From Salipiger profundus (lineage in GTDB: Bacteria > Pseudomonadota > Alphaproteobacteria > Rhodobacterales > Rhodobacteraceae), in assembly GCF_001969385.1 (NCBI RefSeq), contig NZ_CP014796.1:4481501-4545500 (forward strand): a stretch of 64,000 nucleotides of DNA. The letters are read 5' to 3'. Shown here piece after piece: positions 7,812 through 15,236 of the stretch (within the stretch, counting starts at the first letter, position 1; every line of letters begins with the position of its first letter). The notes beneath the pieces are model-generated. The model was not told where the DNA came from. It made no database searches and was given only the letters and a program-made list of their open reading frames with translations. Made by a program: the position numbers and the translations under genes.

Positions 7812-8397
7812 ATCCCAACTCTGCGCGCCGCGAGGCGAGAAGCCCCTCGAGCGCCTTGCGGCCCCGCGCGGTGAGGCTTTCCACCGCGCGCACGCCGATC
7901 TCCATGATCCCGGCGATCTCGGGGTTCGACAGCCCCTCGAGATGCCGCAGCACCACCGCCTGCCGCTGCCGCTCGGGCAGCGTGTCGAGCGCCGCCTGAA
8001 GCGCCGCGCCGCGGGCGGTCTCCTGCAATTCCTGCTCTGCCGAGCGTGCCGGGTCCAGCGGCTCTGCCACCGCGTCGAGGTCGACGCTGCCGCCGCGCCG
8101 CCGCCGGATGCGGTCGATGCAGAGATTGGACACCACCCGGTAGAGCCATGTCGAGACCTTCGCCTCGCCGGTCCGCCAGCCGGGTGCCGCGCGCCACAGC
8201 CGCAGAAGCGCTTCCTGCGCCACGTCCTCGGCCTCGGCCCGGTCGCCGAGCATCCGCATCGCGAGACCGAAGGCCTTGGGCCCCAGCCGCACGGTCAGCG
8301 CCCGCGCGGCGGCAGGTTCCCCCGCCGCGTAGGCACCGAGCAAGTCCTCGTCACTGCAGTCGCTCATGGCGTCGTATGGCATCCGGTCCATCCACAT
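7798..8397 (-). CDS. ECF-type RNA polymerase sigma factor
   Basis: A sigma-70 family factor of about 199 residues. Region 2 is visible as LGDRAEAEDVAQEALLRLWR and the following VSTWLYRVVSNLCIDRIRRRR. Region 4 is LPERQRQAVVLRHLEGLSNPEIAGIMEIGVRAVESLTARGRKAL. Together they show an extracytoplasmic-function sigma factor that directs transcription of a small regulon. The two downstream genes overlap or nearly touch it, forming sigma, anti-sigma and sensor. No ribosome-binding site clearly favours 8397 over the in-frame ATGs at 8382 and 8367 (MSDCSDEDLL), so the true N terminus may be up to ten residues shorter. Confidence 0.88.
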   Translation of the reverse strand: MWMDRMPYDAMSDCSDEDLLGAYAAGEPAAARALTVRLGPKAFGLAMRMLGDRAEAEDVAQEALLRLWRAAPGWRTGEAKVSTWLYRVVSNLCIDRIRRRRGGSVDLDAVAEPLDPARSAEQELQETARGAALQAALDTLPERQRQAVVLRHLEGLSNPEIAGIMEIGVRAVESLTARGRKALEGLLASRRAELGYDDD

Positions 8398-8476
8398 GCG
8401 CTAGCCCGAAGGCCGGCGCCGCGCAACGGGCGCGGGCGGCGGCACGATGCCGCCGCCCTGCCCCGTCGCGAAGGGC

Positions 8477-9109
8477 TCAGTCGTGGCGCCAGTAGGGCAT
8501 GCGCTCACCGTCCATGCGGTGATGCTCGCCGCGCGGGCCACGCATGTCACCGTGGTGACGGTCGAACCGCTCGCCGCCATGGCGCCCGTCGCCGTCGCGC
8601 ATCCCGCCGGGGCGCTTGTGCATCTGCTGCTGGGCGGCCGCCATCTCTTCCTGCGTCACGGTGCCGTCGTCATCGGCATCGAGCCGGTCGAACATGGCAG
8701 CCGGACCACGGTCGTTGGCCTGCAGTTCCTCGAGGCTGAGCGTGCCGTCCTCGTCGGTGTCGAACCGGTCGAGCATCCGCTGCTGCATCATCGCCTGCCG
8801 ACGCGCCTCGCGCTCGACCTTGCGCGCCTCGTGGAAGGCTGTGAGCTCATCGCCCTCGAGCATGCCGTTGCCGTTGGCATCCGCCTTGTCAAAGGCCGCG
8901 GCCGGGCCGACCGCCGAAAGCTCCTCCTGCGTGATGGCGCCGTCGCCATCCGCGTCGAGCCGCGAGAACATCATCTGCGCCATCTGCGGACGGCCGGTCT
9001 GGCCGTTGCCGGCCTGCGGTCCCTTGGTATCGGGGGCCGCAACCGCGAGACTGGTTGCCCCCATGACGACAAGCGCGGCGCCCGTGAGAAGTCTGGTCAT
9101 GCGTTTCAT
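8477..9109 (-). CDS. Secreted EF-hand calcium-binding protein
   Basis: A 210-residue protein with a signal peptide (MKRMTRLLTGAALVVMGATS, cleavage probably near AVAAP). Four EF-hand loops follow: LDADGDGAITQEEL, ADANGNGMLEGDEL, FDTDEDGTLSLEEL and LDADDDGTVTQEEM, each with the DxDxDG pattern or a close variant. The C terminus is rich in His, Arg, Asp and Gly, which suggests extra metal binding. The ATG at 9109 has CAGGAGA eight bases upstream. It probably acts in the periplasm as a calcium buffer or sensor. It lies 79 bases upstream of the sigma-factor gene with the same orientation, and could be a target of that system; this is inference. Confidence 0.82.
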   Translation of the reverse strand: MKRMTRLLTGAALVVMGATSLAVAAPDTKGPQAGNGQTGRPQMAQMMFSRLDADGDGAITQEELSAVGPAAAFDKADANGNGMLEGDELTAFHEARKVEREARRQAMMQQRMLDRFDTDEDGTLSLEELQANDRGPAAMFDRLDADDDGTVTQEEMAAAQQQMHKRPGGMRDGDGRHGGERFDRHHGDMRGPRGEHHRMDGERMPYWRHD

Positions 9110-9383
9110 TGCTGCGATCTCCTGTCTGTCGCGAAACCATCGACGCCCTCTCTGGCTGTCGATCTGCTCTTTCCACGCAGCAGCCGCGCAGTTCCGTCGC
9201 ATTTTTTTGGCAGATCTCCGAGCAGGCCCGTGCGAGCCCGTCTCCACGGTGGGGGTTGCCGCACACACCGGGGGGCGCCATCTATAAGTGGAAAGATGCA
9301 CGCGCGACCCGTCTTTGCGACATGGCGCCGCAAGGACAGTCTGCCCACTTCCTGTGCAGCGCTCCCTGCGGCAGGCTGCGCGG

Positions 9384-9863
9384 ATGATCCAAGGCGACCC
9401 AGTTCCAGACATGATGAAGACCGAGCAGCACACCGACACACCGCGCCCCACCGATCCGGCCGCCGCGCCGCTCGACGGGCCAGTCCACACCAGCGCCGAG
9501 CCGCAAGACACGCGCGACGCCTGGCCTGCCATCCGCAAGGGCTTTCGCCGGCGGTGCCCGAACTGCGGCACCGGCCACATCCTGCGCAGCTATCTCAAGC
9601 TGCGCGACCATTGCCCGGTCTGCCGCGAGGAACTCTTCCACGCCCGCGCCGACGACGGGCCGGCCTACCTGACGATCCTTTTCGTCGGGCACCTCATGGC
9701 GCCGGCGCTGCATATCGCCTTCGTCACATGGCGCCCCGAGCCGCTGACCCTCATCACCATTTTCTCGATTGGCTGCATCGGCTTGTCGCTTTATCTTCTG
9801 CCCAGGCTGAAGGGGGCGATCGTGGGCTTCCAGTGGGCGCGACGGATGCACGGCTTCTCGTGA
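9384..9863 (+). CDS. DUF983 family membrane protein
   Basis: A small membrane protein of about 159 residues. A soluble N-terminal part carries two CxxC zinc-ribbon-like knuckles (RCPNCGTG and CPVCREEL), followed by two hydrophobic segments (AYLTILFVGHLMAPALHIAFV and LITIFSIGCIGLSLYLLPRL). This arrangement is typical of DUF983. The function is unknown. The start is uncertain: 9384 has GCAGG eight bases upstream, and the ATG pair at 9411 is the alternative. It precedes the NUDIX gene by about 30 bases in the same direction. Confidence 0.75.
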   Translation: MIQGDPVPDMMKTEQHTDTPRPTDPAAAPLDGPVHTSAEPQDTRDAWPAIRKGFRRRCPNCGTGHILRSYLKLRDHCPVCREELFHARADDGPAYLTILFVGHLMAPALHIAFVTWRPEPLTLITIFSIGCIGLSLYLLPRLKGAIVGFQWARRMHGFS

Positions 9864-9894
9864 CCGCGCGGACGCTGCCACGGCGGGAGGAGAG

Positions 9895-10587
9895 ATGAGC
9901 ATCGACAAGACGGCAATCCGCGACGCGGCCACGGTGATCGTGCTGAGGGATCGCGACACCGCTCCGCGCGTGCTCATGGGCCAACGCGGCGCCAAGGCGG
10001 CCTTCATGCCGAACAAGTTCGTCTTCCCCGGCGGCGCCGTCGACGCCGCCGACGCCGAGGTGCCGCTCACGCGACCGCTCACACCGCTCTGCCGTGCCCG
10101 GCTCGAGGACGACGCGCCGTCCGGGGTGGCCGATGCGCTGGCCGTGGCCGCGATTCGCGAACTGTGGGAGGAAACCGGGCTGATTCTGGGCACGCCGGGC
10201 GATTGGCCCGCCCCGCCCGGCGACTGGCACGGTTTCGCCGCCACCGGCCACCGGCCCGACGCCTCGGGGCTGCAATTCGTGTTCCGGGCCATCACCCCGC
10301 CGGGTCGGACCCGCCGGTTCGACGCGCGTTTCTTCCTTGCCGATGCCGAGGCGCTGGCCTCGGATCCCGATGATTTCTCCGCCGCCTCCGACGAGCTGAG
10401 CCACCTTCAGTGGATTCGTCTCGACGCCCTGCGCTCCATCGACATGCCGTTCATCACCGAGGTCGTCCTTGCCGAGGTCGCCGCCCGCGCGCATGACGAA
10501 CGCCCACCTGCGTCGGTGCCCTTCTTCCGCAACGATGACGAGGAAAGCCTTTTCCTGCGCCTCTACGGGCGCCCGATGCAGGACTGA
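9895..10587 (+). CDS. NUDIX hydrolase
   Basis: A 230-residue NUDIX-fold hydrolase. The Nudix box is AIRELWEETGLILG (RExxEE core), preceded by the FVFPGGAVD segment. The spacing between GG and RELWEETG is longer than in the classical 23-residue box, as in NUDT7/NUDT19-like or CoA-pyrophosphatase-like members. The substrate is presumably a nucleoside-diphosphate derivative or CoA ester, which the sequence does not settle. The start ATG at 9895 has GGAGGAG just upstream. It likely shares a transcript with the DUF983 gene. Confidence 0.82.
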   Translation: MSIDKTAIRDAATVIVLRDRDTAPRVLMGQRGAKAAFMPNKFVFPGGAVDAADAEVPLTRPLTPLCRARLEDDAPSGVADALAVAAIRELWEETGLILGTPGDWPAPPGDWHGFAATGHRPDASGLQFVFRAITPPGRTRRFDARFFLADAEALASDPDDFSAASDELSHLQWIRLDALRSIDMPFITEVVLAEVAARAHDERPPASVPFFRNDDEESLFLRLYGRPMQD

Positions 10588-10603
10588 GCCCCGGGGCCCT
10601 GGC

Positions 10604-10978
10604 TCAGACGAGGCCGCGCCAGAGCAGCACCGCCATCACCAGCGCGAAGATGATCAGCAGGTTCAGCATGATCCCGCTCAGGAGCAAGAGCAGCCGCCCG
10701 CGCCGCCGATCGGCGATATCGACCGACTTGATGTATGCCTCGAGCCGCGATGACGCGGCATGCAGGGAAGCACCGTCGAGCATCCGCGCGAGTTTCGGAT
10801 GCCCCGCGACCTTGCGCGCCTCGAGCAACGCAGAGAGATCCCGCCGCAGGCGTCGGGGCAGCATCCCCCGCGCCCGCTTTGCACGCGCGTCGAAGTCGCC
10901 ACGCTTGAGCCGCAGCCTGTCCTCGAAGAGCCGGTCGAGCCGCGCGACGGCGCCGCCGATGTCGTGATCACTGGTCAT
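10604..10978 (-). CDS. Small hypothetical protein with C-terminal membrane anchor
   Basis: A 124-residue basic protein that I do not recognise. The first 95 residues are helical and charged (RLDRLFEDRLRLKRGDFDARAKRARG), and the C terminus is a single transmembrane segment (LLLLSGIMLNLLIIFALVMAVLL). It looks like a tail-anchored inner-membrane protein. It is convergent with the NUDIX gene and divergent from the esterase gene at 11105. Confidence 0.6.
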   Translation of the reverse strand: MTSDHDIGGAVARLDRLFEDRLRLKRGDFDARAKRARGMLPRRLRRDLSALLEARKVAGHPKLARMLDGASLHAASSRLEAYIKSVDIADRRRGRLLLLLSGIMLNLLIIFALVMAVLLWRGLV

Positions 10979-11104
10979 GGGCCAAGGCTACGGGCTCACG
11001 CGGCGCGGCGCAATACGACACCGGCGCGGCGCGCCCGGAGAAACGCGCGACAACGCGCGACGAGGGGCATTCCCTTCCGCGCCGCGCTCTCCTAAGAAAA
11101 GACC

Positions 11105-11866
11105 ATGCTGAACACCATCCTGCACGGCACGCCGGGTGCCGAACCGCCTCTGCTCATCGTCCACGGGCTCTACGGCTCGGCCCGCAACTGGGGAGTCATC
11201 GCCAAGCGCCTCTCGGATGAGCGGCAGGTGATCGCCGTTGACCAGCGCAACCACGGCGACTCGGACTGGACCGAGAGCCACAGCTATTTCGACATGGCGG
11301 AGGATCTGGCCGAGGTCATCGCGGCACACGGCGGCCGCGCCGACGTGCTCGGCCACTCGATGGGCGGCAAGGCGGCGATGGTGCTGGCGCTGACCCGGCC
11401 CGACCTCGTCAACCGGCTGATCCTCGCGGACATCGCGCCCGTCGGTTACGATCACTCGCAGATCCAGTATATCGAGGCGATGCGCGGCGTGGACCTTTCG
11501 ACGGTCGAGAAGCGCTCGGATGCCAGCGCCCAGCTTGCCCGGACCGTGCCCGAGCCGACCCTTCAGGCCTTCTTCACCCAGTCGCTCGACATCAAGGAGA
11601 AGCGCTGGAAGCTGAACCTGGACCTGCTGGCCGAGGAAATGCCCAAGATCATCGGCTTCCCCGAGATCGACGGGCAGTTCGACGGGCCGACGCTGTTCCT
11701 GTCGGGGGCAGAGAGCGATTACGTGAAGCCCGAGTATCGCGAGCGGATTCGCGCGCTCTTTCCCGCCGCGCGCTTCGCCAAGATCCCCGGCGCGGGCCAC
11801 TGGCTGCACGCCGAGAAACCGCGCGAATTCGAGGCAGCGGTGCGCGCCTACCTCGAGGCGACCTGA
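11105..11866 (+). CDS. Alpha/beta-fold hydrolase, YbfF-like esterase
   Basis: A 253-residue cytoplasmic hydrolase. HGLYGSARNW is the oxyanion-hole loop, GHSMGGK carries the nucleophilic serine, and GAGHWLHAEKP carries the catalytic histidine; the acid probably lies in SGAESDYV. The pattern AVDQRNHGDSD is characteristic of the YbfF/ABHD11 branch, which hydrolyses short acyl esters and thioesters. No signal peptide. The start ATG follows the AAGAAAAGACC sequence. Confidence 0.82.
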   Translation: MLNTILHGTPGAEPPLLIVHGLYGSARNWGVIAKRLSDERQVIAVDQRNHGDSDWTESHSYFDMAEDLAEVIAAHGGRADVLGHSMGGKAAMVLALTRPDLVNRLILADIAPVGYDHSQIQYIEAMRGVDLSTVEKRSDASAQLARTVPEPTLQAFFTQSLDIKEKRWKLNLDLLAEEMPKIIGFPEIDGQFDGPTLFLSGAESDYVKPEYRERIRALFPAARFAKIPGAGHWLHAEKPREFEAAVRAYLEAT

Positions 11867-11869
11867 CCA

Positions 11870-11892
11870 CAGTTTCGGTTTTTCCGAAACTG
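11870..11892. repeat. Perfect inverted repeat between esterase and LysR gene
   Basis: CAGTTTCGG, loop TTTTT, CCGAAACTG: nine perfect base pairs just after the esterase stop. It lacks a T-run after the stem, so it is a weak terminator candidate. A related AGTTCCGAAA follows within 12 bases. It may serve both convergent genes. Confidence 0.5.
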
Positions 11893-11989
11893 CCGGGTCC
11901 AGTTCCGAAATGAGCCCCCGCGCGGCTTGATGCCCGGCCCGGGCGCCCCTTTTCTCGAAAGGGAAAGGAGGCCGCCCGTGCCCAGTCGC

Positions 11990-12958
11990 TCAGTCGCCCG
12001 CAAGCACCCGCAAGTCGCCCTCGAGCCACGGCAATTGCCGCAGCGCCGGCGCGATCACGCAATCCGAGACCAGCTTGCGCATGGTCCGCGCCACGTCGCG
12101 CGGCACACGGTCCGTCCAGTCGGAGGCCGCGAAAAGCGAGATCGTCCGGGTGAAGGGGCGGAACGGCAGCGGGTGCGCCTCCATCCGGTCATGGAAGCGC
12201 CCTGCCCGCATGTAGCCGAGCGGCGTGGTGATGCCCCAGCCGACCCCGCGCGCGACCAGCGTCATCAGCGACAGGTGCGCGCCGATCTCGAAACGCTCCG
12301 GAAAGGTGAGCTTCTGGCGGTTCAGGTGGGTCTCGATCTGCCGCCCGATGAGCTGCTCTCGGTCGTAGCGCAGCAGCGGCAGCCCCTGCATCAGCTGCGC
12401 GGCACCGCCCGCGTCGGCCAGCGCGCCACGGGCGCAGACCAGCATGAACGGGTCGCGCACCAGCGGGTATTCGACCACTCCGTCGAGCACCTCGCCGGAG
12501 CTGGCGGCAATGGCGATGTGCAGCTTCCGCTCGCGCATCGCCTGCGCAATCTCGTGGCTCGGCGCCGTGGTCAGCTTGAAGCGGCAGCGGGTCATGTTCT
12601 CGGCAAGGATGGTGACCAGTTGCGGCGTGAGATCGTTGTCGAAGTCGTCGATCACCCCGAGGTTCAGCGTGCTGAGGTGGGTGAGGTCCATCACCGTCAA
12701 CTCGTTCTGCGCCAGCCGCAGCTGGCTCAGCACCGACTGGGTGCGCAGCAGGAACGAGCGCCCCGCCTGCGTGAGCTGCATCGGGCGGCGGCCGTGGTCG
12801 ACCAGATCGGTGCCGAGCGCGGCTTCGAGGTTACGCATCTGCTGGCTCACGGCGGGCTGGCTGAGGCCGGTCATCTCGGCCGCCTGCGCCACCGAGCCGG
12901 TCTGCGCCAGCGCTTCGAAGACCTCGAGCCCGCGCAGGGTCACCCCCTTCATCAGCAT
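11990..12958 (-). CDS. LysR-family transcriptional regulator
   Basis: A 322-residue LysR regulator. The N-terminal winged helix-turn-helix is LEVFEALAQTGSVAQAAEMTGLSQPAVSQQMRNLE, followed by the effector-binding domain (LNLGVIDDFDNDLTPQ...). I choose the ATG at 12958 because GAGGAGA lies eight bases upstream; the longer form from 12994 lacks such a site. It is divergent from the histidinol-dehydrogenase-family gene at 13035, with about 75 bases between the starts, so it probably regulates that gene. The inducer is unknown, though a C3 sulfonate would fit if the neighbour is HpsN. Confidence 0.85.
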   Translation of the reverse strand: MLMKGVTLRGLEVFEALAQTGSVAQAAEMTGLSQPAVSQQMRNLEAALGTDLVDHGRRPMQLTQAGRSFLLRTQSVLSQLRLAQNELTVMDLTHLSTLNLGVIDDFDNDLTPQLVTILAENMTRCRFKLTTAPSHEIAQAMRERKLHIAIAASSGEVLDGVVEYPLVRDPFMLVCARGALADAGGAAQLMQGLPLLRYDREQLIGRQIETHLNRQKLTFPERFEIGAHLSLMTLVARGVGWGITTPLGYMRAGRFHDRMEAHPLPFRPFTRTISLFAASDWTDRVPRDVARTMRKLVSDCVIAPALRQLPWLEGDLRVLAGD

Positions 12959-13034
12959 TCGGCCGCTCTCCTCGCGCGCTGCTCCGATATTCACCTTTTC
13001 TGAAACTCCACACCTCTCAGGTCAAGTCCAACCC

Positions 13035-14330
13035 ATGCCCATTCACCACCTCAAAGCCGCGCCCGGCCTGCCACCGCAGGATGCCTCGGACACTGCAGAC
13101 ACCGTCGCGATCATGCTCGCCCGCCTGCGCGCCGGTCGCGAGGAGGCGGCGCGCGACTATGCCCGTCGGCTCGATGGCTGGAGCGGCGACGGCACGCCGG
13201 AACTGTCGCAGGAGGCACTCGCCGGCGCACACCGACGCCTGCCGGTGACGCTCTGCGAGGACATCGCCTATGCCCATGCCAACATCCGCGCCTTCGCCGA
13301 GGCGCAGCGGGCGTCGATCACCGAGTTCGAGACCGAGCTTCGTCCCGGCCTTGTGGCGGGCCAGCGGCTGCTGCCGCTCACCTGCGCCGGGGCCTACGTG
13401 CCGGGCGGACGCTACGCGCATATCGCCTCGGCGCTGATGACCATCACCACCGCGCGAGCGGCGGGCGTGCCGCAGGTCACCGCCTGCACGCCGCCGGGCA
13501 AGGACGGCCCGCATCCGGCGATCCTGCACGCGATGCACGTCGCCGGCGTCGACCGGTTGCTCGCCATGGGCGGGGTGCAGGGCATCGCCGCGCTGGCCTT
13601 CGGTCTCTTCGACCTGCCCGAGGCGGACCTGCTTGCCGGTCCCGGCAATGCCTTCGTCGCCGAGGCGAAACGCCAGCTCTTCGGTCCGGTGGGCATCGAC
13701 ATGGTCGCGGGGCCGACGGATTCGATGATTCTCGCCGATGCTACCGCGAGCCCGCGCCGCGTCGCGCTCGACCTCGTGAGCCAGGCCGAACACGGCGGCA
13801 CCTCGCCGGTCTGGCTGGTCACCGACCACCGCCCGCTGGCCGAGGCCGTCCTGCACGAGGTGCCCCGGATCATCGAGACGCTGCCCGAGCCCAACCGACA
13901 GGCCGCCGCGACGGCCTGGGAGGCGCTCGGCGAGGTCATGCTGGCCGAGAACCGCGAGGAGATGGCGGCGCAGGCCGACGTCTACGCGCCCGAGCACCTG
14001 CACGCGCAATGCGCCGCGCTCGACTGGTGGCGTGATCGGCTGTCGGCCTACGGCTCGCTGTTCCTCGGCGCCGAGACCACGGTGGCCTTCGGCGACAAGG
14101 CGGCGGGGCCGAACCACGTGCTGCCGACGGGCCGCGCCGCGCGCTACACCGGCGGGCTGTCGGTGCACAAGTTCCTGAAATGCGTGACATGGCAGCGTGT
14201 CGAGCCGCGCGCCCTGCCCGAGCTCGCCCGCGCCAGCGCCGGCATCAGCCGCGCCGAGGGCATGGAAGGCCATGCCCGCGCCGCCGAAGACCGGCTGACC
14301 GGCCCGGAGGCCCGGCTCGGCGGCCTGTGA
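13035..14330 (+). CDS. hpsN: Histidinol-dehydrogenase-family enzyme, probably sulfopropanediol 3-dehydrogenase (HpsN-like)
   Basis: A 431-residue NAD-dependent dehydrogenase with the histidinol-dehydrogenase fold: PLTCAGAYVPGGRY, MGGVQGIAALAFG, DMVAGPTDS, SQAEHGGTSP and YAPEHLHAQ. The C-terminal LPTGRAARYTGGLSVHKFLK resembles the HpsN subgroup, which oxidises (R)-2,3-dihydroxypropane-1-sulfonate to sulfolactate, rather than HisD, whose usual motif is LPTGGAARF. No other his genes are near, and a divergent LysR regulator is, which supports a catabolic role. The substrate assignment is inference from the motif. No hpsO, hpsP or sulfonate transporter lies in the window. Confidence 0.72.
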   Translation: MPIHHLKAAPGLPPQDASDTADTVAIMLARLRAGREEAARDYARRLDGWSGDGTPELSQEALAGAHRRLPVTLCEDIAYAHANIRAFAEAQRASITEFETELRPGLVAGQRLLPLTCAGAYVPGGRYAHIASALMTITTARAAGVPQVTACTPPGKDGPHPAILHAMHVAGVDRLLAMGGVQGIAALAFGLFDLPEADLLAGPGNAFVAEAKRQLFGPVGIDMVAGPTDSMILADATASPRRVALDLVSQAEHGGTSPVWLVTDHRPLAEAVLHEVPRIIETLPEPNRQAAATAWEALGEVMLAENREEMAAQADVYAPEHLHAQCAALDWWRDRLSAYGSLFLGAETTVAFGDKAAGPNHVLPTGRAARYTGGLSVHKFLKCVTWQRVEPRALPELARASAGISRAEGMEGHARAAEDRLTGPEARLGGL

Positions 14331-14348
14331 AACAGTTGCGCGCCGGCC

Positions 14349-14687
14349 TCAGAGGCCGGTGCACATGTTCTCGGCGCGGTCGATGAAATCGTTGTAGCGG
14401 TCCCAGAAGGCGCGGTCCGACGAGCGGTCGGACTGGCGCACTTCCTGCGCCCGGTGCGGATCGCGGTAGAAGCGGACCGCCTTGCGCTGGTCCGAGCCCG
14501 AAAGCTCGATGTTCGCCGCCGCCTGGATGCAGCCGCAGAGCCGCGGGTTGCGGGCCTTGCGATCCGAGGAAATGCACGCCTTGCTGATCGGCCCGCTCGC
14601 CATGCGCGAGACCCGGTAGTCGTCCGCTCCGCCGCCGCCACAGCCGGCCACGACCGCCAGCACCATCACCATGGAAATCGTTCTCAT
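14349..14687 (-). CDS. Small predicted lipoprotein
   Basis: A 112-residue protein with a lipoprotein signal (MRTISMVMVLAVVAGCGGGG; lipidated Cys within VAGC). The mature part has cysteines in SKACISS, LCGCIQAA and ENMCTGL, which may form disulfides in the periplasm. I recognise no domain, although RFYRDPHRAQEVRQSDR looks like a conserved helical region. The ATG at 14687 starts the signal peptide. It is convergent with the HpsN-like gene. Confidence 0.65.
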   Translation of the reverse strand: MRTISMVMVLAVVAGCGGGGADDYRVSRMASGPISKACISSDRKARNPRLCGCIQAAANIELSGSDQRKAVRFYRDPHRAQEVRQSDRSSDRAFWDRYNDFIDRAENMCTGL

Positions 14688-14795
14688 GCGCCTGTCGTCC
14701 TTCCGCTCGATGCTCCTGCGGGGCTTTGCGCCTCCTGTTCCGGAGCTTCCCGACAAGATGCCCGAAATCGGGCACCGATTCAATTCACTCGGACG

Positions 14796-15074
14796 TCAGC
14801 GCCGCACGCTGAAGCCATGGATGCCCTCGAGCGCATCGGCTTCGGCCGGCGCATGCGAGACATCGCTCACACGGGCCGCTTGAGGCCCCTCGTGAAACAG
14901 CCGCAGCATCTCTGCCACGGCGTCTTCCTCACCGCCGATCAGCGCCTCGACCGTGCCGTCGGCGCGGTTGCGCACCCAGCCGGTGAGCCCCAGCCGCCTG
15001 GCCTCGCCTTCGGTCCAGCCGCGGAACCAGACGCCCTGCACCCGGCCCGTCACCACCACCGTTTCGATCCGCAT
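14796..15074 (-). CDS. acyP: Acylphosphatase
   Basis: A 92-residue acylphosphatase hydrolysing the carboxyl-phosphate bond of acyl phosphates. The family signature GRVQGVWFRGWT holds the catalytic arginine, and GWVRNRADGTVEA holds the catalytic asparagine. The length is typical of the family. It lies divergent to lepA, with about 160 bases between the starts. Confidence 0.93.
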   Translation of the reverse strand: MRIETVVVTGRVQGVWFRGWTEGEARRLGLTGWVRNRADGTVEALIGGEEDAVAEMLRLFHEGPQAARVSDVSHAPAEADALEGIHGFSVRR

Positions 15075-15198
15075 GCGCGCTCTCCCTTGCCATCAAGCTT
15101 GCCATGTCGCCCGGCGCAGAGGTATGGCGCGCGGCGTCCCTGCCAAGCCTGAGGCGGCACGAAGGTGCAGACAGCCGGACGCAACCGCAGAACTTACC

Positions 15199-15227
15199 TT
15201 GACCGGCCCCCTGTTCCACAGCATATC
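15199..15227 (+). promoter_or_regulatory. Candidate sigma-70 promoter of lepA, giving a near-leaderless mRNA
   Basis: TTGACC (15199-15204), a 17-base spacer and CATATC (15222-15227). The lepA ATG begins 9 bases after the -10 hexamer, so transcription would start at or within two or three bases of the start codon. No Shine-Dalgarno sequence is visible before the ATG, consistent with a leaderless transcript. Confidence 0.45.
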
Positions 15228-15236
15228 CAGCAAATC

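Noticed and set aside
9288..9383. Longer N terminus for the DUF983 protein
   Set aside because: The upstream in-frame sequence is Arg/Cys-rich, not family-like, and lacks a ribosome-binding site.
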